DNA from: [Clostridium] colinum
Lineage (GTDB): Bacteria; Bacillota; Clostridia; Lachnospirales; CAG-274
Length of the DNA stretch: 64,000 nucleotides
NCBI RefSeq assembly: GCF_940677205.1
Contig: NZ_OW712331.1
Coordinates: forward strand, 1-64,000
Reading direction: 5' to 3'
The position numbers and the translations under genes are program-made. The notes under the pieces are model-generated. The model worked only from the letters and a program-made list of their open reading frames with translations, was not told where the DNA came from and did not search any database. Below, in pieces: positions 27,295 through 36,865 of this stretch (positions are counted from its first letter, which is position 1; each line of letters begins with the position of its first letter).

Positions 27295-28278
27295 ATGAAC
27301 AATTATTCTATAAGAACAGATTTGGCAATAGAAGTTACAGAAATGATAACAAAAGAAACTGAAGATACTAATATAGAAGGTGTAGATTTATATGTAGATG
27401 ATGTAGAAGATATAGAGGTATCGTGGGTAAAAATAAAAAACGAAAAAGGCCAACAAACTATGGGAAAACCAATAGGAAATTATGTAACAATAGAAAGTGA
27501 GTCAATGAAAGAAAATGACCCACTAATGCACGAAAAAATAACAGATATTTTTAGTAAAAATCTTATAAAATTATGTGATTTAAAACAAAATTCTACTATA
27601 TTAATAGTAGGGCTTGGCAATTGGAATGTAACACCAGATGCATTAGGCCCTAAAGTTATATCAAAAATATTAGTAACAAGACATATAAAAGATACATTAC
27701 CAAAACAAATAGATGAAGGTGTAAGACCCGTTAGTGCTATATCTCCAGGTGTTATGGGTATAACTGGTATAGAAACGGCAGAAATTGTAAAAGGGGTGGT
27801 TGATAGGCTAAAGCCAGATATAGTAATAGCAATAGATGCTTTAGCTACAAGAAAAACATCTAGAATAAATGCTACTATACAAATGTCTGACACAGGAATA
27901 GCTCCAGGTGGTGGAATGGGTAATAAAAGAAAGGTATTAAATAAAGAAACTTTAGGAGTACCAGTAATAGCTATTGGTGTGCCTACAGTTGTAGATGCGG
28001 GGACTTTAGTTAATGACACAATAGATTTAATGATAGATAGCTTAGTAAATGAGGTAAAAGGTGGAAAAGAGTTTTATCAAATGATTAAAGATTTAGATAA
28101 AGAAGAAAAATATAATCTTATTAATAATATTTTAAATCCTTATACAGGAAATTTATTTGTTACACCAAAAGAAGTAGATGCTGTTATAGAGAGATTATCA
28201 AAAATAATAGCAAATGCTATTAATATAGCTATGCACCCTAGTATAGATTTTGAAGATATAAATAGATATATGAATTAA
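27295..28278 (+). CDS. gpr: Spore germination protease GPR
   Basis: GPR is an aspartic-type protease that degrades small acid-soluble proteins when spores germinate. It is made as a zymogen in the forespore. The 327 residues start NYSIRTDLAIEVTE, the propeptide and cleavage region. They include VGLGNWNVTPDALGP, SPGVMGITGIET, PDIVIAIDALA and IQMSDTGIAPGGGMGNKRK, all strongly conserved. A GGAGAA ribosome site lies close to the ATG. The spoIIP gene that often follows gpr is absent. A terminator palindrome comes next. This gene is the clearest sign of a spore-forming organism. Confidence 0.97.
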   Translation: MNNYSIRTDLAIEVTEMITKETEDTNIEGVDLYVDDVEDIEVSWVKIKNEKGQQTMGKPIGNYVTIESESMKENDPLMHEKITDIFSKNLIKLCDLKQNSTILIVGLGNWNVTPDALGPKVISKILVTRHIKDTLPKQIDEGVRPVSAISPGVMGITGIETAEIVKGVVDRLKPDIVIAIDALATRKTSRINATIQMSDTGIAPGGGMGNKRKVLNKETLGVPVIAIGVPTVVDAGTLVNDTIDLMIDSLVNEVKGGKEFYQMIKDLDKEEKYNLINNILNPYTGNLFVTPKEVDAVIERLSKIIANAINIAMHPSIDFEDINRYMN

Positions 28279-28285
28279 TGAAAAT

Positions 28286-28316
28286 AAAAGGTTGTAGACT
28301 TTGTCTACAACCTTTT
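28286..28316 (+). terminator. Terminator after gpr (short palindrome family)
   Basis: A 14-bp perfect stem around the core GTAGAC-TTT-GTCTAC, ending CCTTTT. It begins eight bases after the gpr stop. The composite repeat copy A follows immediately. Confidence 0.85.
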
Positions 28317-28416
28317 AAAAAAATAACAATATTATTTTTTTGAGGTACTGGATGAAAAAAAGCGAGTTTTTCTCGTGCAAGGGGATAAAGCTCCTAAAAA
28401 TCTAGCTTTGCGTATA
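28317..28416 (+). repeat. Composite hairpin repeat, copy A
   Basis: Shares AAAAAAATAACAA and TTATTTTTTTGAGGTACTG with copy D, then an arm GATGAAAAAAAGC and a return arm AAAAATCTAGCTTTGCGTAT. It is the least symmetrical copy. A further small hairpin (GTATACG / CGTATAT) follows to 28436. Confidence 0.75.
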
Positions 28417-28627
28417 CGTGGCTTTACAACGTATATGATTAAAGATGAGAACTATTTGTTCTTATACTTTCCGCTTTTTGTGTTATTTCTATTTTGTTTA
28501 TAATCTGAAAGGTTGTATAGAAAAATATAATCTTTTATTTTTAGCCTTAAAACTGTGTTTAAAATGACTAAAAATTAGTCTATATTTGTTATTTTAAGAA
28601 AAAAATGAGAAAAATTAAAAAAAAGTG
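28417..28627. other. Spacer between the repeat and the 23S promoter
   Basis: AT-rich, with no coding frame and no trace of 16S rRNA. It holds a possible second, weakly spaced promoter (TATAAT near 28500) and otherwise nothing I recognise. Confidence 0.5.
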
Positions 28628-28657
28628 TTGACATAGTGTAATAATATATGTTATTAT
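28628..28657 (+). promoter_or_regulatory. 23S rRNA promoter
   Basis: A perfect TTGACA at 28628-28633, then a 17-18 base spacer and TTATTAT at 28651-28657. This would start transcription about 170 bases before the 23S gene. Confidence 0.75.
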
Positions 28658-28700
28658 ACATAAGCACTCAGCTAATGAGTTTTATGTACATTGAAAATTA

Positions 28701-28714
28701 AATAACAAACACAA
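28701..28714 (+). other. 5' arm of the 23S rRNA processing stem
   Basis: AATAACAAACACAA here is exactly complementary to 31764-31777, on the other side of the 23S gene. Such stems are cut by RNase III-type enzymes during 23S maturation. The leader around it (ACATTGAAAATTAAATAACA) resembles a 16S-23S spacer. Confidence 0.8.
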
Positions 28715-28836
28715 CGCGATAAAGTTTGAGAAAACGATATCGTGAGCCAGACAAAAATATTTAAGAGGTAAAAGCAAGAAATAAAAGTTTTTCCGAAAAA
28801 GATTTAAACAATATCTCGGTGAATAAAAAACCGAAA

Positions 28837-31735
<2,899 letters not shown>

Positions 31736-31763
31736 TGATTTTGTTTAATTCTTTTAGTTTGGT

Positions 31764-31777
31764 TTGTGTTTGTTATT
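31764..31777 (+). other. 3' arm of the 23S rRNA processing stem
   Basis: TTGTGTTTGTTATT, the perfect complement of 28701-28714. Confidence 0.8.
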
Positions 31778-31838
31778 ATTTTTTATGTAAATATTGAAAA
31801 ATTGAAAAAAATTAAAAAATAGCTTGCAAAAGTATAAA

Positions 31839-31890
31839 AAGAAAAGTTTTATGTTTAGCTTAATAAAACTATTTCTTGTTTTATTTTTTT
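31839..31890 (+). terminator. Possible 23S terminator
   Basis: The stem AAGAAAAGTTTTAT / ATAAAACTATTTCTT with a one-base bulge, followed by GTTTTATTTTTTT. It lies between the 23S gene and tRNA-Trp. If it is efficient, the tRNA would need its own promoter, which I cannot see clearly. Confidence 0.6.
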
Positions 31891-31913
31891 ATAAGTACAA
31901 AAATTTAATATAT

Positions 31914-31984
31914 AGGGGTGTGGTCAAATGGTATGACAGAGGTCTCCAAAACCTTTAGCGAGGGTTCGATTCCTTCCACCCCTG
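31914..31984 (+). tRNA. trnW: tRNA-Trp (CCA)
   Basis: A 71-nt cloverleaf. The acceptor stem AGGGGTG / CACCCCT has discriminator G. The anticodon loop CTCCAAA gives anticodon CCA, and the T-arm GGGTTCGATTCC is standard. The CCA end is not encoded. A terminator follows. Confidence 0.95.
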
Positions 31985-31993
31985 TTTAGCTTT

Positions 31994-32019
31994 AAGATAT
32001 GATTTTATCATATCTTTTT
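31994..32019 (+). terminator. Terminator after tRNA-Trp
   Basis: The stem AAGATATGA / TCATATCTT with a five-base loop, then a T-rich tail. Confidence 0.8.
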
Positions 32020-32152
32020 ATTTTATATATTTTTTGAAAATTAAGTTTCTAAAATATGATAAAATTATATAAATTTATAGTATTTTTTATAAATATTTCA
32101 AATAATTAATTAATAAATAAAATTAGAAATTAGAAAGAAGTTGATTAATATT

Positions 32153-32823
32153 ATGAAAGAAAAATTAAAATACTTAAGATGGTTTGATATTTTAATAGTT
32201 ACTATAATTTTATTTGGAAAACCAATTTATGATTCAACAGTTATTTTTTTAACAGCAAATGCTAATGAGATTTCTGAAGTAACAGACATTAATACACTTA
32301 GTAATATTTACAGTATTTTTTATGAAATTATTCAACTTAGTTTAGCATTTTTTATCTTTATTTACGTAAATTTGATTTTTCACAATGGAAGTATAAAATA
32401 ACTTGGAAAGGAACTATTTTTTCAATAATATTGTTTATATTATTATCAACAATTATAGACATAACAAATATACTATTTTATGGATGGAAAGAATATATTT
32501 CATCGGTTAGTTTATATGGATTTCCACAAATAAATATATCATTAATATTATTTGCATTACTTAATGGATTTTATGAGGAAATTTTTTTTCTTGGGATTTG
32601 TATTCATGTAAAGAAAGAATATAGAATAATATCTTTAGTTTATTCTCTTATAATACGAACATTATTCCATACATATTATGGGCTATTTACAGCATTAGAA
32701 ATAGGATTAGTAATAGGGATTATTTATTATATATTTTATAAAAGAAATAAAAACTTATATCCTTTTATGATGTCCCATACTATTGCAGACATTGTTTCTC
32801 TTGGAATTATTCAACTATTATAA
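32153..32823 (+). pseudogene. CPBP-family intramembrane protease-like gene, frameshifted
   Basis: Two frames together make a CPBP (CAAX/Abi) membrane protein of about 223 residues. The first frame ends at 32400 after ...FIYVNLIFHNGSIK. The second is open from about 32374, reading ...SQWKYKITWKGTIFS, and contains NGFYEEIFFLG (the glutamate pair), RTLFHTYYG and SHTIADIVS (the histidine motifs). They join smoothly if the T5 run at 32376-32380 had six T. The arginine usual in EExxxR is leucine here. The start could instead be TTG at 32141. Family members cleave proteins in the membrane, some in bacteriocin immunity. It may be inactive or a homopolymer call error. Confidence 0.7.
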
Positions 32824-33212
32824 TATATAATGTTTCTTAAATTTAAATTATACTATAATATAAGACAATTAATTATTGGTTAATGTTATTTTGTTTAGTT
32901 TTTATTTTGATATAAAAATTTATGAAGAAAATTTTATTAAAATAATTTAATTTTATCGATAAAAATATATATTTTTGATACTTTTTAATAAATATATTAT
33001 AATATACTGAGATATAGTATATGAGTAATAAAAAAATATGAAAAATATTATTGTTTACTATAACAAATATACTAAAAAAAGCCGATTTTATCATACAAGG
33101 GCTAAAAGTCCTTAAAAAATCTGGCTTTTTATATAGTATAAAATAATAATTTTGTAAATATAAATACAAAGCTATTTTATTTTACTTTAATTTTTAAGCA
33201 TTTTATTTATAA
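32824..33212. other. Intergenic region with composite repeat copy B
   Basis: These 389 bases are extremely AT-rich. The only structure I support is the hairpin at 33069-33139. A minus-strand frame here is of low complexity, has no ribosome site, and is not considered a gene. Confidence 0.55.
33069..33139. repeat. Composite hairpin repeat, copy B (hairpin part only)
   Basis: The arm ATACTAAAAAAAGCCGATTT pairs with AAATCTGGCTTTTTATATAG and the bases just after it. The loop contains CATACAAGGGCTAAAAGTCC, like copy D. Where copies C and D have AGCT in the stem, this copy has AGCC paired with GGCT, a compensating change. It lies after the serine-repeat gene and may act as its terminator on the minus strand. 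Confidence 0.7.
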
Positions 33213-34067
33213 TTATTTTTTAGAAAATATTTTTTTATAATATAAAAATATCCATAATATAGCAATTATTAAAATAATAATTATTATATTTGTTATGTTA
33301 AAAAATGATTTATTACTTTTATTTTCTTCTTCAAACATAAGAATTTCATCTTCTCCATTTTCATTTGATACTACACCTATTATTTCATCTTCATTATACC
33401 CATCAGTATCAGTTACCATATCAATAGTATCATCTATAGCGTTATAAACTAAATAATATCTTATAAAAGGATTGTCTAATATAGAACGTCTATATGTATT
33501 AGGATAATAATATTTTCTTGTTGTAGAAGTATTTATATCTTTAGTTTTAAAAACATCTTCTAAATTTTTTGTATCAATTTTTTTACCATTTATTGTTTGA
33601 GTTTTTAAACTTTTACTTTCTTTTGGTGCATAATTTTTATTATTATTAACATCTAAATTACTTCTAGAAGAATTAGATTTATTACTAGAGGAACTAGATT
33701 TATTACTAGAGAAACTGGAACTTCTACTAGAGGAATTGGAGCTTTTACTAGAGGAGCTAGAGCTTTTGCTAGAAGAACTAGAACTTTTACTAGGGGAGCT
33801 AGAGCTTTTACTAGAAGAACTAGAGCTTTTGCTAGAAGAACTAGAACTTTTGCTAGAGGAGCTATAGCTTTTACTAGAAGAACTAGAACTTCTGCTAGAG
33901 GAACTGGAGCTTCTGCTAGAAGAACTAGAACTTCTGCTAGAGGAACTATAGCTCCTACTAGAAGAGCTAGAACTTCTACTTTTTGCCTCTATTTCATAAT
34001 AAAAATTACCTAAAAATATAGAAAAAACAAGAGGTATAACTTTTAATAATTTATTTAAAATTTTCAT
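33213..34067 (-). CDS. Serine-repeat membrane protein in the yceG-telA operon
   Basis: No family is recognised. The 284 residues have an N-terminal hydrophobic signal (about 8-24). About 15 seven-residue repeats (K/R)S(S/Y)SSSS follow, from residue 31 to 135 and encoded by a 21-bp tandem repeat. Next comes an asparagine-rich linker, a folded-looking segment (about 160-240) with acidic stretches, and one C-terminal membrane helix (about 257-276) followed by a basic tail. The gene starts 20 bases after telA and is the last gene of the operon. The repeat could be a flexible stalk or a phosphorylation-prone RS-like region. Both are guesses. Confidence 0.8.
   Translation of the reverse strand: MKILNKLLKVIPLVFSIFLGNFYYEIEAKSRSSSSSSRSYSSSSRSSSSSSRSSSSSSRSSSSSSKSYSSSSKSSSSSSKSSSSSSKSSSSPSKSSSSSSKSSSSSSKSSNSSSRSSSFSSNKSSSSSNKSNSSRSNLDVNNNKNYAPKESKSLKTQTINGKKIDTKNLEDVFKTKDINTSTTRKYYYPNTYRRSILDNPFIRYYLVYNAIDDTIDMVTDTDGYNEDEIIGVVSNENGEDEILMFEEENKSNKSFFNITNIIIIILIIAILWIFLYYKKIFSKK
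33663..33977 (-). repeat. 21-bp tandem repeat coding for serine heptads
   Basis: About 15 units of 21 bp with drifted codons. A typical unit on the plus strand is CTAGAAGAACTAGAACTTCT plus one base. Serine codons alternate between TCT and AGT/AGC types, so the DNA is less uniform than the protein. Confidence 0.85.
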
Positions 34068-34086
34068 ATATTCTCTCCAATAATAA

Positions 34087-35163
34087 TTATTTTGAGTTTA
34101 ACATTTTTAACTTAAGGTCTTCTAATTTTTTTATATTTTGCATTCTTTCTTCTTTGTTTTGCTCATCTATTTGTTTTACTTCATTTATACCTGTTAAAAT
34201 TGTGTTATAAGTTTTTTCTAAAGTTTCTATACTAATAACGGGGCTAGAAACAGATTTTTTAACATTTTTAGTGTTATCAACTGTTTGTTGTACTGTTTTT
34301 TCAAATAATTGTTTTGTAAAATCTTCAGCTTGAGATATAGCCTGATTTTGTATAGCTTGCCTTCTTAAAGTTATAGCATTAATTATACTTACTTTAAATA
34401 TTGGAAGTGTTGTTATAAATGCAGAATCTATTTTAATATTTAAGTTAGAATTTGTAGTAATCATCATATTTATCATAGGTATAATTTGCATAGCTACATT
34501 TTGAGACACACTTAAGTCTAATATTCTTTGGCTAAGTAAATCTTGTGCTAAGTTTAATTGGCTTTCTAAAGCTATTCTATCCTGAGAGCTTATATTTATA
34601 TCTGTTGCTAATTTTATTTTTTCTTCTTCTATGCGTTGTAGAGCCATTTCACCAGCAACTATATAATATTCTAGCTCCCCCATATATTCTCTTGTTGCTT
34701 CAAACTGTGCTTGTAACATTTTATTAGATGTAGCTATATCTGAGCTATATTTATTTAGTAATGTTCCTACACCTTCTATTTGTTTGCTTAAAGAATTATA
34801 TTTTTCATAAATATCTTCTTTAACACTATTAAATTTTTCTTTAATTTTATCTAAAAAAGTTTTTTTCTCTTTAAAATTATAATTTTTTATTTCTTGTAAA
34901 TCAAATGATTTCATAATGTTAGTTAGTTTAACTAACATTTCTCCAACTTCTTCTGTTTTAACTTTTTTAATATCTTCTAATATTATATCATTTATTTTAG
35001 ATAAATTTTGGCTAGGTTCAAAGCCGTATTTTGATATTTCAGTAGGATTTTTAAAGTCTATACTATTAGATAGACTTATAACTTGTGGTAATTGTTTTAA
35101 TTGTTCTTTTCTATCGTCTAGAGGCTTTATATCTTGCATATTAATTTTTTCTAATTCATCCAT
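34087..35163 (-). CDS. telA: TelA-family (toxic anion resistance / YceH) protein
   Basis: A 358-residue, mostly helical coiled-coil protein of the TelA family. Members are encoded in tellurite/Ter-type stress operons, and the B. subtilis member is YceH. Typical stretches are IDFKNPTEISKYGFEPSQNLSKINDIIL, EEVGEMLVKLTNIMKSFDL, and later LLNKYSSDIATSNKMLQAQFEATREY and ILDLSVSQNVAMQIIPMINMM. The biochemical role is unknown. It follows the yceG-like gene by 19 bases and precedes the serine-repeat gene by 19 bases, each with its own ribosome site (GGAGA), so all three form one operon. No TerD homologue is nearby. Confidence 0.9.
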   Translation of the reverse strand: MDELEKINMQDIKPLDDRKEQLKQLPQVISLSNSIDFKNPTEISKYGFEPSQNLSKINDIILEDIKKVKTEEVGEMLVKLTNIMKSFDLQEIKNYNFKEKKTFLDKIKEKFNSVKEDIYEKYNSLSKQIEGVGTLLNKYSSDIATSNKMLQAQFEATREYMGELEYYIVAGEMALQRIEEEKIKLATDINISSQDRIALESQLNLAQDLLSQRILDLSVSQNVAMQIIPMINMMITTNSNLNIKIDSAFITTLPIFKVSIINAITLRRQAIQNQAISQAEDFTKQLFEKTVQQTVDNTKNVKKSVSSPVISIETLEKTYNTILTGINEVKQIDEQNKEERMQNIKKLEDLKLKMLNSK

Positions 35164-35182
35164 AGATACAATCTCCTTTTTA

Positions 35183-36649
35183 TTATTTATTTTTTAATGT
35201 ATTTAAAATTTTATATTTTATACTGTTTATTTTTTTAGCTATACCAACATCTTTATAAGTTAGTAGCATATTGTTATTTTCATCATATTTATCTAAAGTT
35301 ATAATATTAATCATATATTCAGGTAAATAATTTTCTATATTAAAAACACCTTTTGTACTTAAAAATATAACATCTACGCCAAGTTTTGATAGCGTAAGCA
35401 TAAAATAAATAAAATGTTTATTAGAAATATTAAAGTTATCTATTACAACTATTCTAGGTAATTGTCCAGAACAATCTCTAGCATTTAATATATGTTTAAA
35501 TTTATTATCTATAGATATTAAGTTTGTAAGTAATATTTTATAATCATCTATATTTAAATTTAAACTATCTTTTATTTCTAAAGAAGTATCTACTATATTT
35601 TGTTGTAAAACAAGAGGTAAATCATCATTTTTATAAATATCTAAATCAAATAATTTATCAAAATATACAGTAATAGAATTATTGTCAGAGTTAGTATTAT
35701 AACAATTATTTATATCAAAACTTAAGTTATTTTTATCCGTACATTTTATAATAAATTTAGCAGGTTCTTTTAATAAAATATCTAAGGTATTTTCATTAAT
35801 AATTTCATCAATAAAATTATGGTATTCTTCTAAATATTTATGTCTACCATTTATTAATGAACAAAAACAAGGAATAATAACTTTTTGTTCATTTTTTAAT
35901 AATTTAAATCCATCTCTTAAGGAGGCTGGCTCTTTTAAAATAGGTAAAATATCAAAACGAGAAGCATTTATTTGTGTACCTATAGATTTAAATTTAGACA
36001 ATTGTTCTTTAGAATAAAGCCCTTCATCTAAATAATCATTTATTATTTTGTCATTGTGTATTTTACAGTCTGTAGATTTAGAATTTATTAAAACACCACT
36101 ATCTATTGCATCAAATATAGAACCGTCATATGTAAAGTTACCTTTATATATAGTGTAGTTTTCATTTTTTTCCCAATTATTTATATTTAATTTTTCTAAA
36201 TCAAATACTATAACGTTAGCACCCATAATATTTACTAAATCTAAAAATAGTAAATCTTCTTTTTTAAAACTTCCATAAGCTACTATTAGGGGTTTGTCAT
36301 AAAAATTTATTTCATTTTTTATTATATATTCCTTAGCAATATTAATAACTAAAGTTTTTTCTTCATTAGTTATATTTTCTTTAAGAGATAGTATATTATA
36401 TGCTACATTAATTCTTTTTTCTATATCTTCATTTCCAGTTATTAAAGAATAATCTTCATCTGTTAGTTCAAATGTATTTTCTAAAATAACATATTCTTTT
36501 TGTATTTCTACAACATTTTTAACAAATGTATGCAAAGTATCTCTTATAGCATTTTTATTATCAATATTGGTACCATAAAAAACTATAAAAGAGTTTTCAT
36601 CATTTACTATGTTATTTAACGAGGTTTCATATAATCTAGAAAATTGCAT
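35183..36649 (-). CDS. yceG: YceG-like protein of Ter-type stress operons
   Basis: A 488-residue protein resembling Bacillus YceG, a family placed in the putative biosynthetic module of Ter-dependent stress systems. Visible points are LPILKEPASLRDGFKLL and VIIPCFCSLINGRHKYLEEYHNFI in the middle. A C-terminal part has LPRIVVIDNFNISNKHFIYFMLTLSKLGVDVIFLST. No catalytic motif is obvious. The assignment rests on length, these segments and the adjacent telA (YceH). Its promoter is a perfect TTGACA-N17-TATAAT, and an inverted repeat lies between promoter and ribosome site. Confidence 0.78.
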   Translation of the reverse strand: MQFSRLYETSLNNIVNDENSFIVFYGTNIDNKNAIRDTLHTFVKNVVEIQKEYVILENTFELTDEDYSLITGNEDIEKRINVAYNILSLKENITNEEKTLVINIAKEYIIKNEINFYDKPLIVAYGSFKKEDLLFLDLVNIMGANVIVFDLEKLNINNWEKNENYTIYKGNFTYDGSIFDAIDSGVLINSKSTDCKIHNDKIINDYLDEGLYSKEQLSKFKSIGTQINASRFDILPILKEPASLRDGFKLLKNEQKVIIPCFCSLINGRHKYLEEYHNFIDEIINENTLDILLKEPAKFIIKCTDKNNLSFDINNCYNTNSDNNSITVYFDKLFDLDIYKNDDLPLVLQQNIVDTSLEIKDSLNLNIDDYKILLTNLISIDNKFKHILNARDCSGQLPRIVVIDNFNISNKHFIYFMLTLSKLGVDVIFLSTKGVFNIENYLPEYMINIITLDKYDENNNMLLTYKDVGIAKKINSIKYKILNTLKNK

Positions 36650-36671
36650 AATATTCCTCCTATTTTATTAT

Positions 36672-36689
36672 TTATAGTTTTAACTATAA
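36672..36689. promoter_or_regulatory. Inverted repeat in the yceG leader
   Basis: TTATAGTT-N2-AACTATAA, located after the -10 box and before the AGGAGG ribosome site. It is placed like a repressor operator. The binding protein is unknown. Confidence 0.5.
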
Positions 36690-36696
36690 TTTAATA

Positions 36697-36725
36697 ATTA
36701 TAATATATATTATTAAAATTGTCAA
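36697..36725 (-). promoter_or_regulatory. yceG-telA operon promoter
   Basis: A perfect consensus on the minus strand: TTGACA (36720-36725), 17 bases, TATAAT (36697-36702). Confidence 0.85.
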
Positions 36726-36728
36726 TCA

Positions 36729-36770
36729 ATGTATATATTTTCAATGATACAAAATGTATATATTATCAAT
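36729..36770. promoter_or_regulatory. Direct repeats between divergent promoters
   Basis: Two 17-mers ATGTATATATTxTCAAT (x is T, then A) at 36729-36745 and 36754-36770. They are 25 bp apart and lie between the yceG -35 and the nucleotidase -35. They look like a shared regulator site. The regulator is unknown. Confidence 0.5.
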
Positions 36771-36796
36771 AAAAATTTATATATTATTGTATATTA

Positions 36797-36825
36797 TTGA
36801 CAAGTATTTGTATAAATGATAAGAT
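36797..36825 (+). promoter_or_regulatory. Nucleotidase gene promoter
   Basis: TTGACA (36797-36802), 17 bases, TAAGAT (36820-36825). Confidence 0.75.
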
Positions 36826-36865
36826 TAAAAAGTAATATATTTATTAACGGGAGGTCTTATCAATT

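Noticed and set aside
31736-31913. 5S rRNA between 23S and tRNA-Trp
   Set aside because: The 178 bases are AT-rich and contain the processing arm and a terminator. No 5S core was found.
32873-33169. A 98-codon minus-strand frame
   Set aside because: It is low-complexity and AT-rich, with no ribosome site, and it overlaps a hairpin repeat.
33663-33977. Possible CRISPR array
   Set aside because: The regular 21-bp units have no spacers and stay in frame as serine heptads inside a gene with signal and membrane segments.
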